A stretch of DNA of 33,432 nt from Deltaproteobacteria bacterium tcs-42 (GCA_002049545.1 LLYT01000022.1:1-33432), one strand, 5' to 3'; positions 21,317 through 30,410 are shown, counted from the first letter of the stretch. Translations and numbers: made by a program. The notes: generated by a model not told the origin, from the letters alone.

Positions 21317-23883
21317 AAATCCAGCACCTGATAGATTCTGTCCATGTCGATGGCAGCGCGAACATGGTCAGCCAACCGGTCAAGGGCGGGTTCCAGATCG
21401 TAGACCGCCTGCACAGTCTTCAGGGGATTAAGCTCTTTGCGTTGTCGGAGACGGTCGAGAAACCAGCGGCGGAACGGATCGGCGTCAAATACGCCATGGA
21501 GATAGGTGCCCCAAATCTGCCGGTGTGCTGGGTGGCAGCCGCCGATGGTTGCACTGTCCTGCCGCTCGATAAGCGGTTGCAGGTTGGTATCGTCGCTATT
21601 GCCGTGGTGGATTTCGTAGCCGCTCAGCTTACAGTTTGATGGCAGGTGGGTGGCGCGACAGTTGGTCATGGTTTTCTGTCGCTCCAGGGTTGTCTCCAGC
21701 GGCAACAGTCCCAGACCAGAGCAGGTTTTGCCGTGCGATTCAATGGCAAACGGGTCGGCGATGGTGTTCCCCAGCAGTTGGTAGCCGCCACAGATGCCGA
21801 CAATTTCAGTGGTTTTCGTGGCCAGATGTTTTATCGCTCCCCCCAGCTGCGAGCTGTCGAGATAGTTCAGGTCGGCCATGACATTTTTGCTGCCCGGTAA
21901 AATAACCGCATCGGGCTGACCCAAATCGTCCACATGGCAAACCCGGCGCAGATTGACATCGGGTTCAATTCGCAAGGCATCAAAATCGGTAAAGTTAGAG
22001 ATGTGGGGCAGGTCGATCAGGGCAATGTCAAGCTCGGCGTCAGGGTTGGTATCCCGGTCAAAAATCCCATCTTTGAAATCGACCGAATCCTCTTCCGGCA
22101 GTCCCAGATTCTGCAGGTAGGGGACAATGCCGAAAAAAGGTTTGCCGGTGTGGGTGCTGGTCAGGTCGAGGGCGTTGCCGAGAAGGTTAGCATCACCGCG
22201 AAAACGGTTGATGACGAAACCGCTTACCAGTTGCCGTTCCCATTCGTTAAGTAACTCCATGGTGCCGACAAAAGCGGCAAACACTCCGCCGCGGTCGATA
22301 TCACCAACCAATAACACTTTTGCCGCCGCGTAACGGGCCATGTTCATATTAACGATATCGCACTGTTTTAAATTTATCTCGGCGGGGCTGCCAGCCCCTT
22401 CGAGCACCATTACCTGATGTTCACTGGCAAGGCTGTCGTAGCACTGTTGCACCTGTCCAAAAATCTCCTGCCGCCGTTTGGCATAATCCATAAAGTGCAT
22501 GGTTTCGGTCACCTTGCCGTTGACAATGACCTGCGAACCGGTGGCACTACAGGGTTTTAATAGCACCGGATTCATCCGCACATCGGCATCCAGACGGCAC
22601 GCTTGGGCTTGCAGCACCTGCGCTCGACCCATCTCATCACCCTGAAAGGTGACACACGAATTGAGCGACATGTTCTGCGCTTTAAATGGTGCAACCGACA
22701 CCCCGTTTTGTTGGAGGATACGACACAACGCTGCAGTCAGGATACTTTTCCCCGCATTGGAACCGGTTCCCTGAAACATGATAGCCGGGGTCTTGCGACC
22801 CTTTTTTGTCCTTTTGGACTGCAGACAAGTACGCAGTCCATCGCATAATTGTTGCTGCTCTTCAACTGTTCGCACAGCAACCCGAAAATAACGATTGTCG
22901 AGTCCCTGAAAATTGTCACAGCAGCGAATAACAATCCCTTGAGTCAATAATTTGCGTGTCAGTGTAGCAGCATCCAGCGTAGGGTGATCAATCCGTACAA
23001 GGAGGAAATTGGCATCACCAGAAAGGGGAGACAGACCGTGTATTGACTTGAGTTGTGAAAATAGATCAAGGCGTTGCTGACGAACATAGTTGCGTGTCCG
23101 GATGAGGAACTCACAATCCTGGAGTGCACGAATCCCGACTGCCTGAGCAATGGTATTGACCGACCAATCGGGTCGCAAATGACGCATGGCAATAATCACG
23201 TTTTGATCTGCCAGGGCATATCCTAAACGTAAACCGGGAATTGCCCACGATTTGGTCATCGACTGCACAATAATAAGGTTGGCAGGCCGCTGCCGGTGTA
23301 GTGAATGCTCGGGGGAAGCAAAATCGATAAATGATTCGTCAACAACAAAATAATTTTGCGGATGTCCCAGAACTAATTCCCGTAACGCCTCGGCATCGCA
23401 CAATTTTCCAGTGGGGTTGTTGGGGTGACCAAGAATGACCAGATGATCATCCTGCAACATCGATGCAAGTTGACAGATGTCGAGTCGAAACTCATTTTTT
23501 GCGAGCAGTGGCAGCGTATCAATTGGCAAACCAGTGACCTTTGCCATGGAAATATAGTCGGTGTAACTGGGAACCGGCACCAGCAATCGCTTATGTTCCA
23601 AGACCTGCGGCAGTAGATACAGCAACTCACTTGCACCATTGCCAACGATGATCTGATCAGATTCAATCTGATGATGTGTGGCCAGTGCTTTGACCAGCTC
23701 TTTCGCTTCAGAGTCGGGGTAATGGCTCAGATTGCTGACTTGAGCGCTGACCAGTGGACGTAACCATGGAGGAAAACCCAGGGGATTAATACTGGCAGAA
23801 AAGTCGATCAGCCTGTCTTGCGGTATGCCGCTGGTTTGGCTGGCCTGACGCAGATTTCCGCCATGTTTTTCGGTCTTGCTCAT
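21313..23883 (-). CDS. Fusion of threonine-phosphate decarboxylase CobD and cobyric acid synthase CobQ
   Basis: The 856-residue protein joins two cobalamin enzymes. Residues 1-~355 are a PLP-dependent fold-type I decarboxylase making aminopropanol phosphate: ASINPLG (30-36), GNGASELLYL (81-90), HPNNPTGK (153-160) and the Schiff-base lysine K211 in SMTKSWAIPGLRLGY. A short basic linker (357-364, KRTKKGRK) leads to CobQ (residues 366-856). CobQ amidates four side chains of adenosylcobyrinic diamide: P-loop QGTGSNAGKS (371-380), KAQNMSLNS, VLEGAGSPAEINL, and a class I glutaminase domain with nucleophile C698 (GICGGYQLLG) and H796 (GTYLHGVFD). Each half is full length with its key residues present. 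It overlaps cobS by one base and cbiB by four. Confidence 0.93.
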   Translation of the reverse strand: MSKTEKHGGNLRQASQTSGIPQDRLIDFSASINPLGFPPWLRPLVSAQVSNLSHYPDSEAKELVKALATHHQIESDQIIVGNGASELLYLLPQVLEHKRLLVPVPSYTDYISMAKVTGLPIDTLPLLAKNEFRLDICQLASMLQDDHLVILGHPNNPTGKLCDAEALRELVLGHPQNYFVVDESFIDFASPEHSLHRQRPANLIIVQSMTKSWAIPGLRLGYALADQNVIIAMRHLRPDWSVNTIAQAVGIRALQDCEFLIRTRNYVRQQRLDLFSQLKSIHGLSPLSGDANFLLVRIDHPTLDAATLTRKLLTQGIVIRCCDNFQGLDNRYFRVAVRTVEEQQQLCDGLRTCLQSKRTKKGRKTPAIMFQGTGSNAGKSILTAALCRILQQNGVSVAPFKAQNMSLNSCVTFQGDEMGRAQVLQAQACRLDADVRMNPVLLKPCSATGSQVIVNGKVTETMHFMDYAKRRQEIFGQVQQCYDSLASEHQVMVLEGAGSPAEINLKQCDIVNMNMARYAAAKVLLVGDIDRGGVFAAFVGTMELLNEWERQLVSGFVINRFRGDANLLGNALDLTSTHTGKPFFGIVPYLQNLGLPEEDSVDFKDGIFDRDTNPDAELDIALIDLPHISNFTDFDALRIEPDVNLRRVCHVDDLGQPDAVILPGSKNVMADLNYLDSSQLGGAIKHLATKTTEIVGICGGYQLLGNTIADPFAIESHGKTCSGLGLLPLETTLERQKTMTNCRATHLPSNCKLSGYEIHHGNSDDTNLQPLIERQDSATIGGCHPAHRQIWGTYLHGVFDADPFRRWFLDRLRQRKELNPLKTVQAVYDLEPALDRLADHVRAAIDMDRIYQVLDL

Positions 23884-24641
23884 CAGATCATTCCTTGGTG
23901 AGCGAGGATGACAACACCGAGTGGTGGTAACAATTCGACAAGTTCACAGGTCGCACCCAGGGTGTCGCCAGTAAATCCACCAATTTTACGGTGACTGTAG
24001 TGACCCAATGCCCAGATTCCAACACAGACAACAACAGCGACAAGCCCCCCGGCTGACCTGCCCAGGAGGGCGAAAGAAGAGACCGTCAAAACGGCTAAAG
24101 GAATACCCAAACGGACCAAGCTGAATTGACTGTTGGTAAAAGCCGCCGTCCCGACAGATCGTGCGTAAGGGAGCCAGCGACTGATAACCGGCAGAGCACA
24201 GCGACCGGCAACAGGCATCAACAGGACAACCTGCCAGCGCCAGACTGGCGGCAATGCGAGAAGCAGTGTCAACTTGAACAGCAGAACAAGAATAATTGCT
24301 GTAACCCCCATGGGGCCGGAGCGACTGTCCTTCATAATTTCCAGCATCCGCACCGGACCGCGACTGCTGAAAAAAGCATCGGCACTGTCAGCTAAACCAT
24401 CCAGGTGCAATGCTCCCGAGATTGAGATCATTGCCAACACCAGCAACACGCTGGCAACCGACACCGGTAATAACCAGCATAGGAAAAAATCCAGTGCCAC
24501 CAACATCAGACCGATCAGTAACCCCACCAGGGGGTACCAGTCGGGGCTCTTGTTAAAATCGGTTTCATTGCCGCACCACGATTCTGGAACTGGCAGAATC
24601 GTGAGAAAGCGCAAGGCGGAAAAAAAAGGTTTCAGACTCAT
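23883..24641 (-). CDS. cobS: Adenosylcobinamide-GDP ribazoletransferase CobS (CobV)
   Basis: The 252-residue inner-membrane enzyme condenses adenosylcobinamide-GDP with alpha-ribazole (phosphate) in the last step of cobalamin assembly. The metal-binding motif DGLADSADAF lies at 81-90, followed by EIMKDSRSGPMG (101-112), the family's two most conserved stretches. About six hydrophobic segments and the C-terminal GGFTGDTLGATCELVE agree. It overlaps cobT by 4 bases (ATGA) and the fusion gene by one (TGATG), indicating tight coupling. Confidence 0.95.
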   Translation of the reverse strand: MSLKPFFSALRFLTILPVPESWCGNETDFNKSPDWYPLVGLLIGLMLVALDFFLCWLLPVSVASVLLVLAMISISGALHLDGLADSADAFFSSRGPVRMLEIMKDSRSGPMGVTAIILVLLFKLTLLLALPPVWRWQVVLLMPVAGRCALPVISRWLPYARSVGTAAFTNSQFSLVRLGIPLAVLTVSSFALLGRSAGGLVAVVVCVGIWALGHYSHRKIGGFTGDTLGATCELVELLPPLGVVILAHQGMI

Positions 24642-25717
24642 CTGTTGTCAGACTGTTCTTTTGCTTCGGAAACAGCGGCTTCACTGAATGTTGCCATCTC
24701 AGTCAATATCGCCACGGCACCTTCAACCAGATTCATGGCGACTGCAGCTCCCGTCCCTTCGCCCAAACGAAATTGCAGGTCAAGAAGAGGCTCTTTCCCC
24801 AGATCGGCAAGTGCAGCAACCTGCCCCTTCTCTACACTACGATGTGCCGCAATCATATATTCCCTGGATTCGGGTGCCAATCGGCCAGCAAGCAAGGCTC
24901 CAGCCGTTGAGATAAAACCATCAATGACAATTGGTTTTTTCAGTGACGCCGCACCCAGAATCAGACCTGCAATGCCAGCAATTTCAAATCCTCCCACTTT
25001 ACTCAGTACATCAATCGGATCAGCGGGGTCTGGAGTGTTGAGGCTTAACGCTTTTTCGAGAATCTCAATCTTATGTTCCAGTTGTGCATCATCCAGACCG
25101 GTACCACGGCCGACAACCTTGGTGACTGGCAACCGGCAGAGGGTCGCAACCAGAGCACTACTTGGAGAGGTGTTCCCAATCCCCATATCACCGGTACCAA
25201 ACAGATCGGTTGAATCGGCAAGCTCTTGTGCTACACCGATACCTGCTTCAAGGGCCAGGACAGCCTGTTCTCGACTCATGGCTGGACCTGTAGCAAAGTT
25301 GGCCGTTCCGGCTGCAATTTTCCGATCCATGATAGCGTTGCCACTCGAGAGAGTAGAAAGGTCACCGGCAACTCCCATATCGACAATTTTAACCTTGGCA
25401 CCCGCTTGTTTCGCCAGAACATTGATTCCGGCAACACCGTTAATAAAGCCTCGCACCATCTCTACGGTCACCTCTTTCGGGAAAAGGCTGACACCAGAAT
25501 CGGTTATCCCGTGATCTCCTGCCATAACAACAATGGTTTTACGCTCAACGCTGGGACGCATGGAGCCGCAGATGCCAGCCATGTCCAGTGCCAGATCCAT
25601 CATTCGACCTAACGCCCAGTGGGGCATGATTAACTGATCGAGGCGCTCTTTGGCCTGAATCCGAGTGGTTTTGTTTTGTCTTTCAATCGCGTTTATGGTT
25701 TTTTTCAGTAAATCCAT
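24638..25717 (-). CDS. cobT: Nicotinate-nucleotide-dimethylbenzimidazole phosphoribosyltransferase CobT
   Basis: The 359-residue cytoplasmic enzyme activates the lower ligand base: nicotinate mononucleotide plus dimethylbenzimidazole (or another base) gives alpha-ribazole phosphate. Family motifs are VMAGDHGITDSGVSLFPKEVT (64-84), GDMGIGNTSPSSAL (176-189), VGGFEIAGIAGLILGAA and the catalytic glutamate E320 in RLGEGTGAAVAMNL. The length is standard. It follows cobU by 8 bp. No bluB or bza genes for base synthesis are in the window, so the source of the base is not shown. Confidence 0.96.
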   Translation of the reverse strand: MDLLKKTINAIERQNKTTRIQAKERLDQLIMPHWALGRMMDLALDMAGICGSMRPSVERKTIVVMAGDHGITDSGVSLFPKEVTVEMVRGFINGVAGINVLAKQAGAKVKIVDMGVAGDLSTLSSGNAIMDRKIAAGTANFATGPAMSREQAVLALEAGIGVAQELADSTDLFGTGDMGIGNTSPSSALVATLCRLPVTKVVGRGTGLDDAQLEHKIEILEKALSLNTPDPADPIDVLSKVGGFEIAGIAGLILGAASLKKPIVIDGFISTAGALLAGRLAPESREYMIAAHRSVEKGQVAALADLGKEPLLDLQFRLGEGTGAAVAMNLVEGAVAILTEMATFSEAAVSEAKEQSDNR

Positions 25718-25725
25718 TGTGATAA

Positions 25726-26268
25726 TTAGACTCCTTTCAATGTGAGTGGAATACCGGAGACCATGAAAGTTGCCTCGTCCGCAAAACTTGCTATGGTCTG
25801 GTTACAACGTCCGAGGCAATCCCGGTAATGCCTGGACACCGAGTCGGCAGGGACCAGACCCATCCCCAGTTCATTCGTCACAAAAATAATAGTTTGTTTT
25901 CCTTTCCGGCAAACATTGACCAATTCCGTACATTGCTCACTGATCATCTGTTCGGTGAGAAGATTTCCTTGTTTTTCAGCCTCGTAGATGAGGTTGTTGA
26001 TCCACAGGGTCAGGCAATCGATAAGGAGAATATCACAATGACTTGCTTGTTCCACGGCGTCAGCCAGATCAAGCGGTGCTTCGATTGTCACCCACTCTCG
26101 ATCGGTTCGCTGCTGCTGGTGTAAGGAAATTCGTTGTTCCATCTCCCTGTCAATAGGTGGACAGGTTGCCAGGTAGGCCCTTTTCCCGGAGTGACTTTCA
26201 GCGAGCTTCTGTGCGTAGCTGCTTTTGCCGCTGCGGCAACCTCCACTGATGTAAATCAAATGACTCAT
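25726..26268 (-). CDS. cobU: Adenosylcobinamide kinase / guanylyltransferase CobU (CobP)
   Basis: The 180-residue bifunctional enzyme phosphorylates adenosylcobinamide and then forms adenosylcobinamide-GDP. The P-loop is GGCRSGKS (9-16); H50 in RISLHQQQR corresponds to the histidine that carries GMP; DILLIDCLTLWINNLI and TNELGMGLVPADSVSRHYRDCLGRCNQTIA are family hallmarks. It is the first gene after the riboswitch and terminator at 26283-26490. It allows use of scavenged cobinamide, consistent with the btu genes downstream. Confidence 0.96.
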   Translation of the reverse strand: MSHLIYISGGCRSGKSSYAQKLAESHSGKRAYLATCPPIDREMEQRISLHQQQRTDREWVTIEAPLDLADAVEQASHCDILLIDCLTLWINNLIYEAEKQGNLLTEQMISEQCTELVNVCRKGKQTIIFVTNELGMGLVPADSVSRHYRDCLGRCNQTIASFADEATFMVSGIPLTLKGV

Positions 26269-26282
26269 AGTTCATTTTCCCC

Positions 26283-26321
26283 AAAAAAATCCCGGAACCT
26301 GTCGTACAAGCTCCGGGATAC
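26283..26321 (-). terminator. Riboswitch expression-platform terminator before cobU
   Basis: On the minus strand, ATCCCGGA and TCCGGGAT form an 8-bp stem, with some further pairing in the 15-base intervening segment, followed by seven Ts. It lies 15 bp before the cobU start and after the cobalamin aptamer. Confidence 0.78.
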
Positions 26322-26339
26322 CGTTTTTTATCCTTGGAT

Positions 26340-26490
26340 ATATCTGCCCTCGTCCTCAGTCCACGAAGCATGGGCAGTCGTGTTCAAGAAAAAAAGTGTC
26401 TGGCTTTCGGAGCGGTCAGTCTTTCCGATTACAGTGGCGGGTCCGCGACGGATTTACACCGGCTTCCTTTTTTTCGTGTTGATGTTGAAG
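26340..26490 (-). ncRNA. Cobalamin riboswitch controlling the cobU-cobT-cobS-cobDQ-cbiB operon
   Basis: The minus strand carries the aptamer core GGAAGCCGGTGTAAATCC then GCGGACCCGCCACTGTAATCGG, followed by CTCCGAAAGCCAGAC. The late part differs from the btuB copy: there is no obvious GCCACTGG/GGGAAGG pair or full AGAAGACCTGCC box, so this may be a shorter or divergent subclass. Ligand-bound RNA should favour the terminator. The interval 26269-26660 holds this leader, its promoter and the DUF1015 upstream region, and no gene. Confidence 0.87.
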
Positions 26491-26492
26491 CG

Positions 26493-26521
26493 ATTAGAAT
26501 GGAAAACGTCTCTATCTGCAA
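26493..26521 (-). promoter_or_regulatory. Candidate sigma-70 promoter for the cob operon
   Basis: The -35 is TTGCAG (26516-26521) and the -10 is TCTAAT (26493-26498), with a 17-bp spacer, ending just upstream of the riboswitch. The -10 matches consensus at five of six positions; the -35 is weaker. Confidence 0.45.
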
Positions 26522-26660
26522 GAAAAATTTAAGCTAAAATTATTTTGCCGGTCAGTTGTTTCTCCATCGATCAGAAATATGCTACTTTGCATTTCTTGAC
26601 TGGAGGTGTGATTTGCAGCACAGATTCTGAATTCTGGTGAGAAATCGAAAGGGATACAAC

Positions 26661-27998
26661 ATGATATTCGAAAAAATAGGGGTACAGGTGCCGAAAATTC
26701 TGTTACCGAAAAAAGGGACCGATATGCAGAATTGGGCAGTGATTGCCTGTGATCAATATACGTCTGACCCCGATTATTGGCAGCGGTTGGAGAGGCAGAC
26801 GGCAGGTAATATCTCAACATTGAATCTGGTTTTCCCCGAAGTTTATCTCGATGATGCAGATACTAAGCAGCGGATTAAAGCCATTAATCGAGCCATGGAG
26901 GCTTATCTGGCCGACGGTAGCCTGGAAGAGCAGCCTCCCGGCTTTATTCTGGTTGATCGCAAAACGGCAGAGGTTGAATCTCGCAAAGGGCTGATTCTGG
27001 CTCTGGATCTGGAACATTACGATTATACCAAGGGGGCACAAAGCCTGATCCGGGCAACCGAAGGGACCATCCTCGACCGACTGCCACCACGGATTAAAGT
27101 GCGCCAGAATGCCCCGATCGAGCTGCCACATATCATGGTGCTGATTGATGATCCCGAGCAAACGGTCATAGAACCACTGTCCAATGAAAACCTCGAAACG
27201 GTCTACGATTTTGACCTGATGGAAAATGGTGGCCACCTCAAGGGGTATCGAGTCGATCAACCCGAATTGATCACTCAAATCACCACAGCACTGGAGCAAT
27301 TGGCCGATCCTGCAGCCTATCGATCAAAATATGCTGTTGATGGTGAGGTGATGCTTTATGCCATGGGGGATGGCAATCACTCCTTCGCGACTGCAAAAGC
27401 GATCTGGACCCAACTGAAGGAGGAGGTAAATGATCCAGCAGAAGTGATGAATCACCCGGCGCGCTTTGCTCTGGTCGAGTTGGTCAATGTGCATGATTCT
27501 GGCCTTGAATTTGAGGCAATCCACCGCGTACTGTTTAACGTGAACTGTGTCCATTTGCAGCAACAGATGGAGAAATTTTTCGCTGCGCGGAATACTACTC
27601 TGGATTTTGTTTTTTGTGCAGACCTTGCCGAGGCGGAATTGGTTGCAGCCGATAAAGGAGATGCTCACACCTTTCCGATTGTCCTCGGTGGGCGCTTTGG
27701 GGTCTGTACGGTTGAAAATCCCGAATATAATTTGACGGTTGCGACATTACAGGCGTTTCTCGATGATTATCTGCAGGAAAATCGGTCTGCGCGTATCGAT
27801 TATATTCACGGTGAAAAGGCGGTGACCGATCTTGGCAGTCAGACCGGTTGTGTCGGTTTTTACTTGCCAGCCATCTCCAAGCATGAGCTGTTTAAAACAA
27901 TTGTGCTGGATGGGGCGTTGCCGCGTAAGACTTTCTCGCTGGGTGAGGCGGATGAGAAGCGTTTTTACCTGGAGTGCCGGAAGATTCAGGGGGAATAA
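26661..27998 (+). CDS. DUF1015 family protein
   Basis: The 445-residue soluble protein belongs to DUF1015, a widespread bacterial and archaeal family of unknown biochemical function. Recognisable parts are NWAVIACDQYTSDPDYW (24-40), VFPEVYLDD (57-65), the conserved central GDGNHSFATAKA (236-247), which corresponds to the family's xDGxHR-like motif, and a C-terminal FYLPAISKHELFKTIVLDGA segment. An in-frame GTG at 26637 would add eight residues; AAAGGG seven bases before the ATG at 26661 supports the shorter form. It is divergent from the cob operon and stands alone. Confidence 0.85.
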   Translation: MIFEKIGVQVPKILLPKKGTDMQNWAVIACDQYTSDPDYWQRLERQTAGNISTLNLVFPEVYLDDADTKQRIKAINRAMEAYLADGSLEEQPPGFILVDRKTAEVESRKGLILALDLEHYDYTKGAQSLIRATEGTILDRLPPRIKVRQNAPIELPHIMVLIDDPEQTVIEPLSNENLETVYDFDLMENGGHLKGYRVDQPELITQITTALEQLADPAAYRSKYAVDGEVMLYAMGDGNHSFATAKAIWTQLKEEVNDPAEVMNHPARFALVELVNVHDSGLEFEAIHRVLFNVNCVHLQQQMEKFFAARNTTLDFVFCADLAEAELVAADKGDAHTFPIVLGGRFGVCTVENPEYNLTVATLQAFLDDYLQENRSARIDYIHGEKAVTDLGSQTGCVGFYLPAISKHELFKTIVLDGALPRKTFSLGEADEKRFYLECRKIQGE

Positions 27999-28007
27999 TC
28001 AGTTTTA

Positions 28008-28131
28008 ACGGAGAGGCGCAGAGAACGCTGAGAACGGAGAGAAAAACTTAAATGCTTTTTTTTGTTGCAATCATAAAAAGATTTTGTTTTTCCTCCGTCT
28101 CTCCGTCTCTCCGTCTCTCCGTCTCTCCGTT
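28008..28131. repeat. Tandem octamer repeat with inverted arms
   Basis: CTCCGTCT is repeated 4.75 times in tandem at 28093-28131. The array ends in CTCTCCGTT, the exact complement of AACGGAGAG at 28008-28016, so the 120-bp segment can fold back. It lies between convergent genes (DUF1015 and uraA). The number of units may vary between strains. Confidence 0.75.
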
Positions 28132-28187
28132 AAGGCTTTTGATTTTGACTTTCTTGGTGAACTTGGTGCCTTGGTGGCTGTTTTGCT

Positions 28188-29508
28188 TTAAGCATCATTC
28201 CCTTGAGGCAAAACCAGATTCAAGATAACTCCAACCACCCCCGCCAGACCAATCCCGCCCAGTTTCACGATGGCAAGATCAAAGGTCATACCGCCGATAC
28301 CAAAAACCAGGATGATGGCAACAATAGCGAGATTGCGTGGTTGCATCAGGTCGGTTCCGGCTTTAACCAGAGTATTGATGCCGATGACGGCAATGGCGCC
28401 GAATAGCAGCACCATAATTCCACCCATAACCGGAACAGGGATTGAGTTCAGGAACCCACCCAGTTTGCCGATGAAGGCGAGGAGGATTGCGGCAATGGCT
28501 GCCCAGGTCATGATGGCCGGATTAAAGGACTTGGTCAGGGCTACTGCACCGGAAACTTCAGAATAGGTGGTGTTGGGAGGTCCACCAAGAAGTGCCGCAA
28601 AGCTGGTTGCAACACCATCACCCAGCAGGGTGTTTTCGATACCTGGATCTTCAACGTAGTCTTTACCCGAAATGCCACCGATAGCGAGAATATCACCAAA
28701 ATGTTCAATCGCTGGAGCAATAGCGACGGGAACAATAAACAAGATAGCTTCGAGATTCCAGACCGGGAAGGTGAAATCGGGGATGGCAAACCATGGAGAC
28801 TCCACAACTTTTTGCATTGAAATCAGTGCCGGGCTGGTCCAGTTGGGGAGTGCACCCGGATCAAAAGCGGCCTGAGTCGAAGCGGTGAATCCAGTCAAAT
28901 CGAGAAGCAAAGAGGTGAAATAGCCGGCAACGATGCCACTTAGAATCGGGATCAATTTGAATAGCCCGCGACCGAGCAAGGAGACCAGAATAGTGACCGC
29001 CAGTGCGACTCCGGCAACGATATAGGCAGTGGTTTCCGGAACCAGCCAGGCCGAACCATCACCGGTGCGACCTGAAGCCATATGGATAGCGACAGGTGCC
29101 AGGACCAGGCCGATAACCATAATCACCGGACCGGTGACGATCGGGGGCAGGACTTTGTGCAGGATATCGGAACCGAAGATCCGGACAACAAAGCTCAGAA
29201 CCGCATAGAGCAGACCGGCGGCAACCAGGCCGCACATGGTTCCGGCAACCCCCCCATTGCCCGACACCGTAGATAATAGGAGCGATAAAAGCAAAACTTG
29301 AGGCCAGAAAGACCGGGACTCGACCACGAGTGATCAGTTGGAAAATCAGGGTTCCGATACCAGCAGTAAATAATGCAACATTGGCATTAAGTCCTGTCAG
29401 CAGGGGAACCAAAACCAGGGCGCCAAACGCAACGAACAGCATCTGGGCACCGAGCAAACAGTCCTTCGCTCGAAAATTGTAATCTGTGGGGGATGGGGTC
29501 TGCTTCAT
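28188..29508 (-). pseudogene. uraA: Uracil permease UraA (NCS2 family), frameshifted
   Basis: Two reading frames together make one complete uracil:proton symporter of about 440 residues. The N-terminal part starts at an ATG at 29508 with [20 protein letters not shown] and runs to [10 protein letters not shown]. The rest (28188 to about 29250) has PPIVTGPVIMVIGLVLAP, the conserved acidic PAIEHFGDILAIG helix and LLGDGVATSFAALLGGPPNTTYSEV. They are separated by a run of seven Gs (29247-29253 as Cs on the plus strand); removing one G restores WGVAGTMCGLVAAG. This may be a real mutation, slippage-based switching or a sequencing error. It follows upp by 36 bp, forming a salvage operon. Confidence 0.85.
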
Positions 29509-29544
29509 CTTTTGAATCCTTCTCCGCAAAAGGTTTGTAGGGGG

Positions 29545-30171
29545 CTATTTGGTGCCAAAAATTTTATCACCGGCATCACCGAGGCCGGGGAGGATATAGC
29601 CATTTTCATTCAATTTGTCATCAATCGACGCAACATAGATATCGACATCGGGATGCTCTTTTTCGAGCTGTGCGATGCCTTCCGGCACTGCGACCAGAAA
29701 GAGCCCGCGGATGCTGGTGCATCCGGCCTTCTTCAACATGTCGATACAGGCGACAAGAGAGCCTCCCGTTGCCAGCATCGGATCAATGATCAGGGCTGTG
29801 CGATTATCGATATTGCTGGTAAATTTTTCATAGTAGGTGACCGGCTCCAGAGTCTCCTCGTTACGGTAAAGTCCGACGACACTGACGCGGGCACTGGGGA
29901 TCAAATCGAGAACCCCATCCATCATTCCCAGTCCGGCACGCAGAATCGGGACAACGGTAATTTTCTTCCCTTTGAGCTTTTCAACCTCAACCGGGCCGTT
30001 CCAGCCGGTGATAGTTTCCGCTTCAGTTTCAAAATCCTTGGTGGCTTCATAGGTCAGCAAGCGGGCGATTTCAGAGGCAAGCTCGCGGAAATCTTTAGTG
30101 CTGATGTCGTGTTGGCGGATCAGGCCTAACTTGTGTTTGACCAGGGGGTGATTGACTTCAAAAACGGCCAT
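29545..30171 (-). CDS. upp: Uracil phosphoribosyltransferase
   Basis: The 208-residue cytoplasmic enzyme converts uracil and PRPP to UMP. The PRPP-binding loop is [11 protein letters not shown] (128-138); [37 protein letters not shown] (74-110) and the uracil-binding segment [17 protein letters not shown] at the C-terminus are diagnostic. Length is standard. AAGGAG precedes the ATG closely. It is promoter-proximal in the upp-uraA unit; with uraA frameshifted, uptake by this permease may be lost while internal uracil recycling remains. Confidence 0.97.
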   Translation of the reverse strand: MAVFEVNHPLVKHKLGLIRQHDISTKDFRELASEIARLLTYEATKDFETEAETITGWNGPVEVEKLKGKKITVVPILRAGLGMMDGVLDLIPSARVSVVGLYRNEETLEPVTYYEKFTSNIDNRTALIIDPMLATGGSLVACIDMLKKAGCTSIRGLFLVAVPEGIAQLEKEHPDVDIYVASIDDKLNENGYILPGLGDAGDKIFGTK

Positions 30172-30217
30172 GGTTTTCTCCTTGGAGGGGGGTGTTTTTT
30201 GATCGATTCAACAGCGC

Positions 30218-30246
30218 AGCATAAAATTATCGAATCGGTTGGTCAA
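30218..30246 (-). promoter_or_regulatory. Sigma-70 promoter for upp-uraA
   Basis: -35 TTGACC (30241-30246) and -10 TATGCT (30218-30223) are separated by exactly 17 bp on the minus strand, about 45 bp before the upp start. No clear attenuator is visible in the short leader. Confidence 0.6.
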
Positions 30247-30364
30247 GAGCTTAGCTGGTGGTATTATATTAGTCTTGAATAATGTCTCCTGGTTGTCCGG
30301 TTCACTCCAGTTGAGTTCGAAACTTCTATTGCCAGATGCGTTTGAACCCATCATCGGGTTTGAT

Positions 30365-30410
30365 TGACACCCTCCGGGCGCCAGAGCCCTTTCCATGGGA
30401 ACTACAGGTG
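30365..30410. repeat. Degenerate fragment related to the MITE-like repeat
   Basis: GCCCTTTCCATGGGAACTACAG aligns with the matching part of the complete element at 20196-20342 (GCCCTTTCCATGGGTACCACAAG), with a weaker match on the adjacent CTCCGGGCGCCAGAG side. The terminal repeats are missing. The gap 30172-30530 holds this, the upp promoter and the upstream region of the acyltransferase gene. Confidence 0.4.

Noticed and set aside
24645-25514. 289-codon plus-strand frame antisense to cobT
   Set aside because: cobT is unmistakable on the other strand; the antisense frame is Ser/Pro/Arg-rich, typical of an antisense artefact.
26269-26660. Open frames on both strands in the cobU leader
   Set aside because: The region is explained by a cobalamin riboswitch, terminator and promoter.
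28093-28131. Tandem repeats considered as CRISPR
   Set aside because: The unit is only 8 bp with no spacers and no cas genes.
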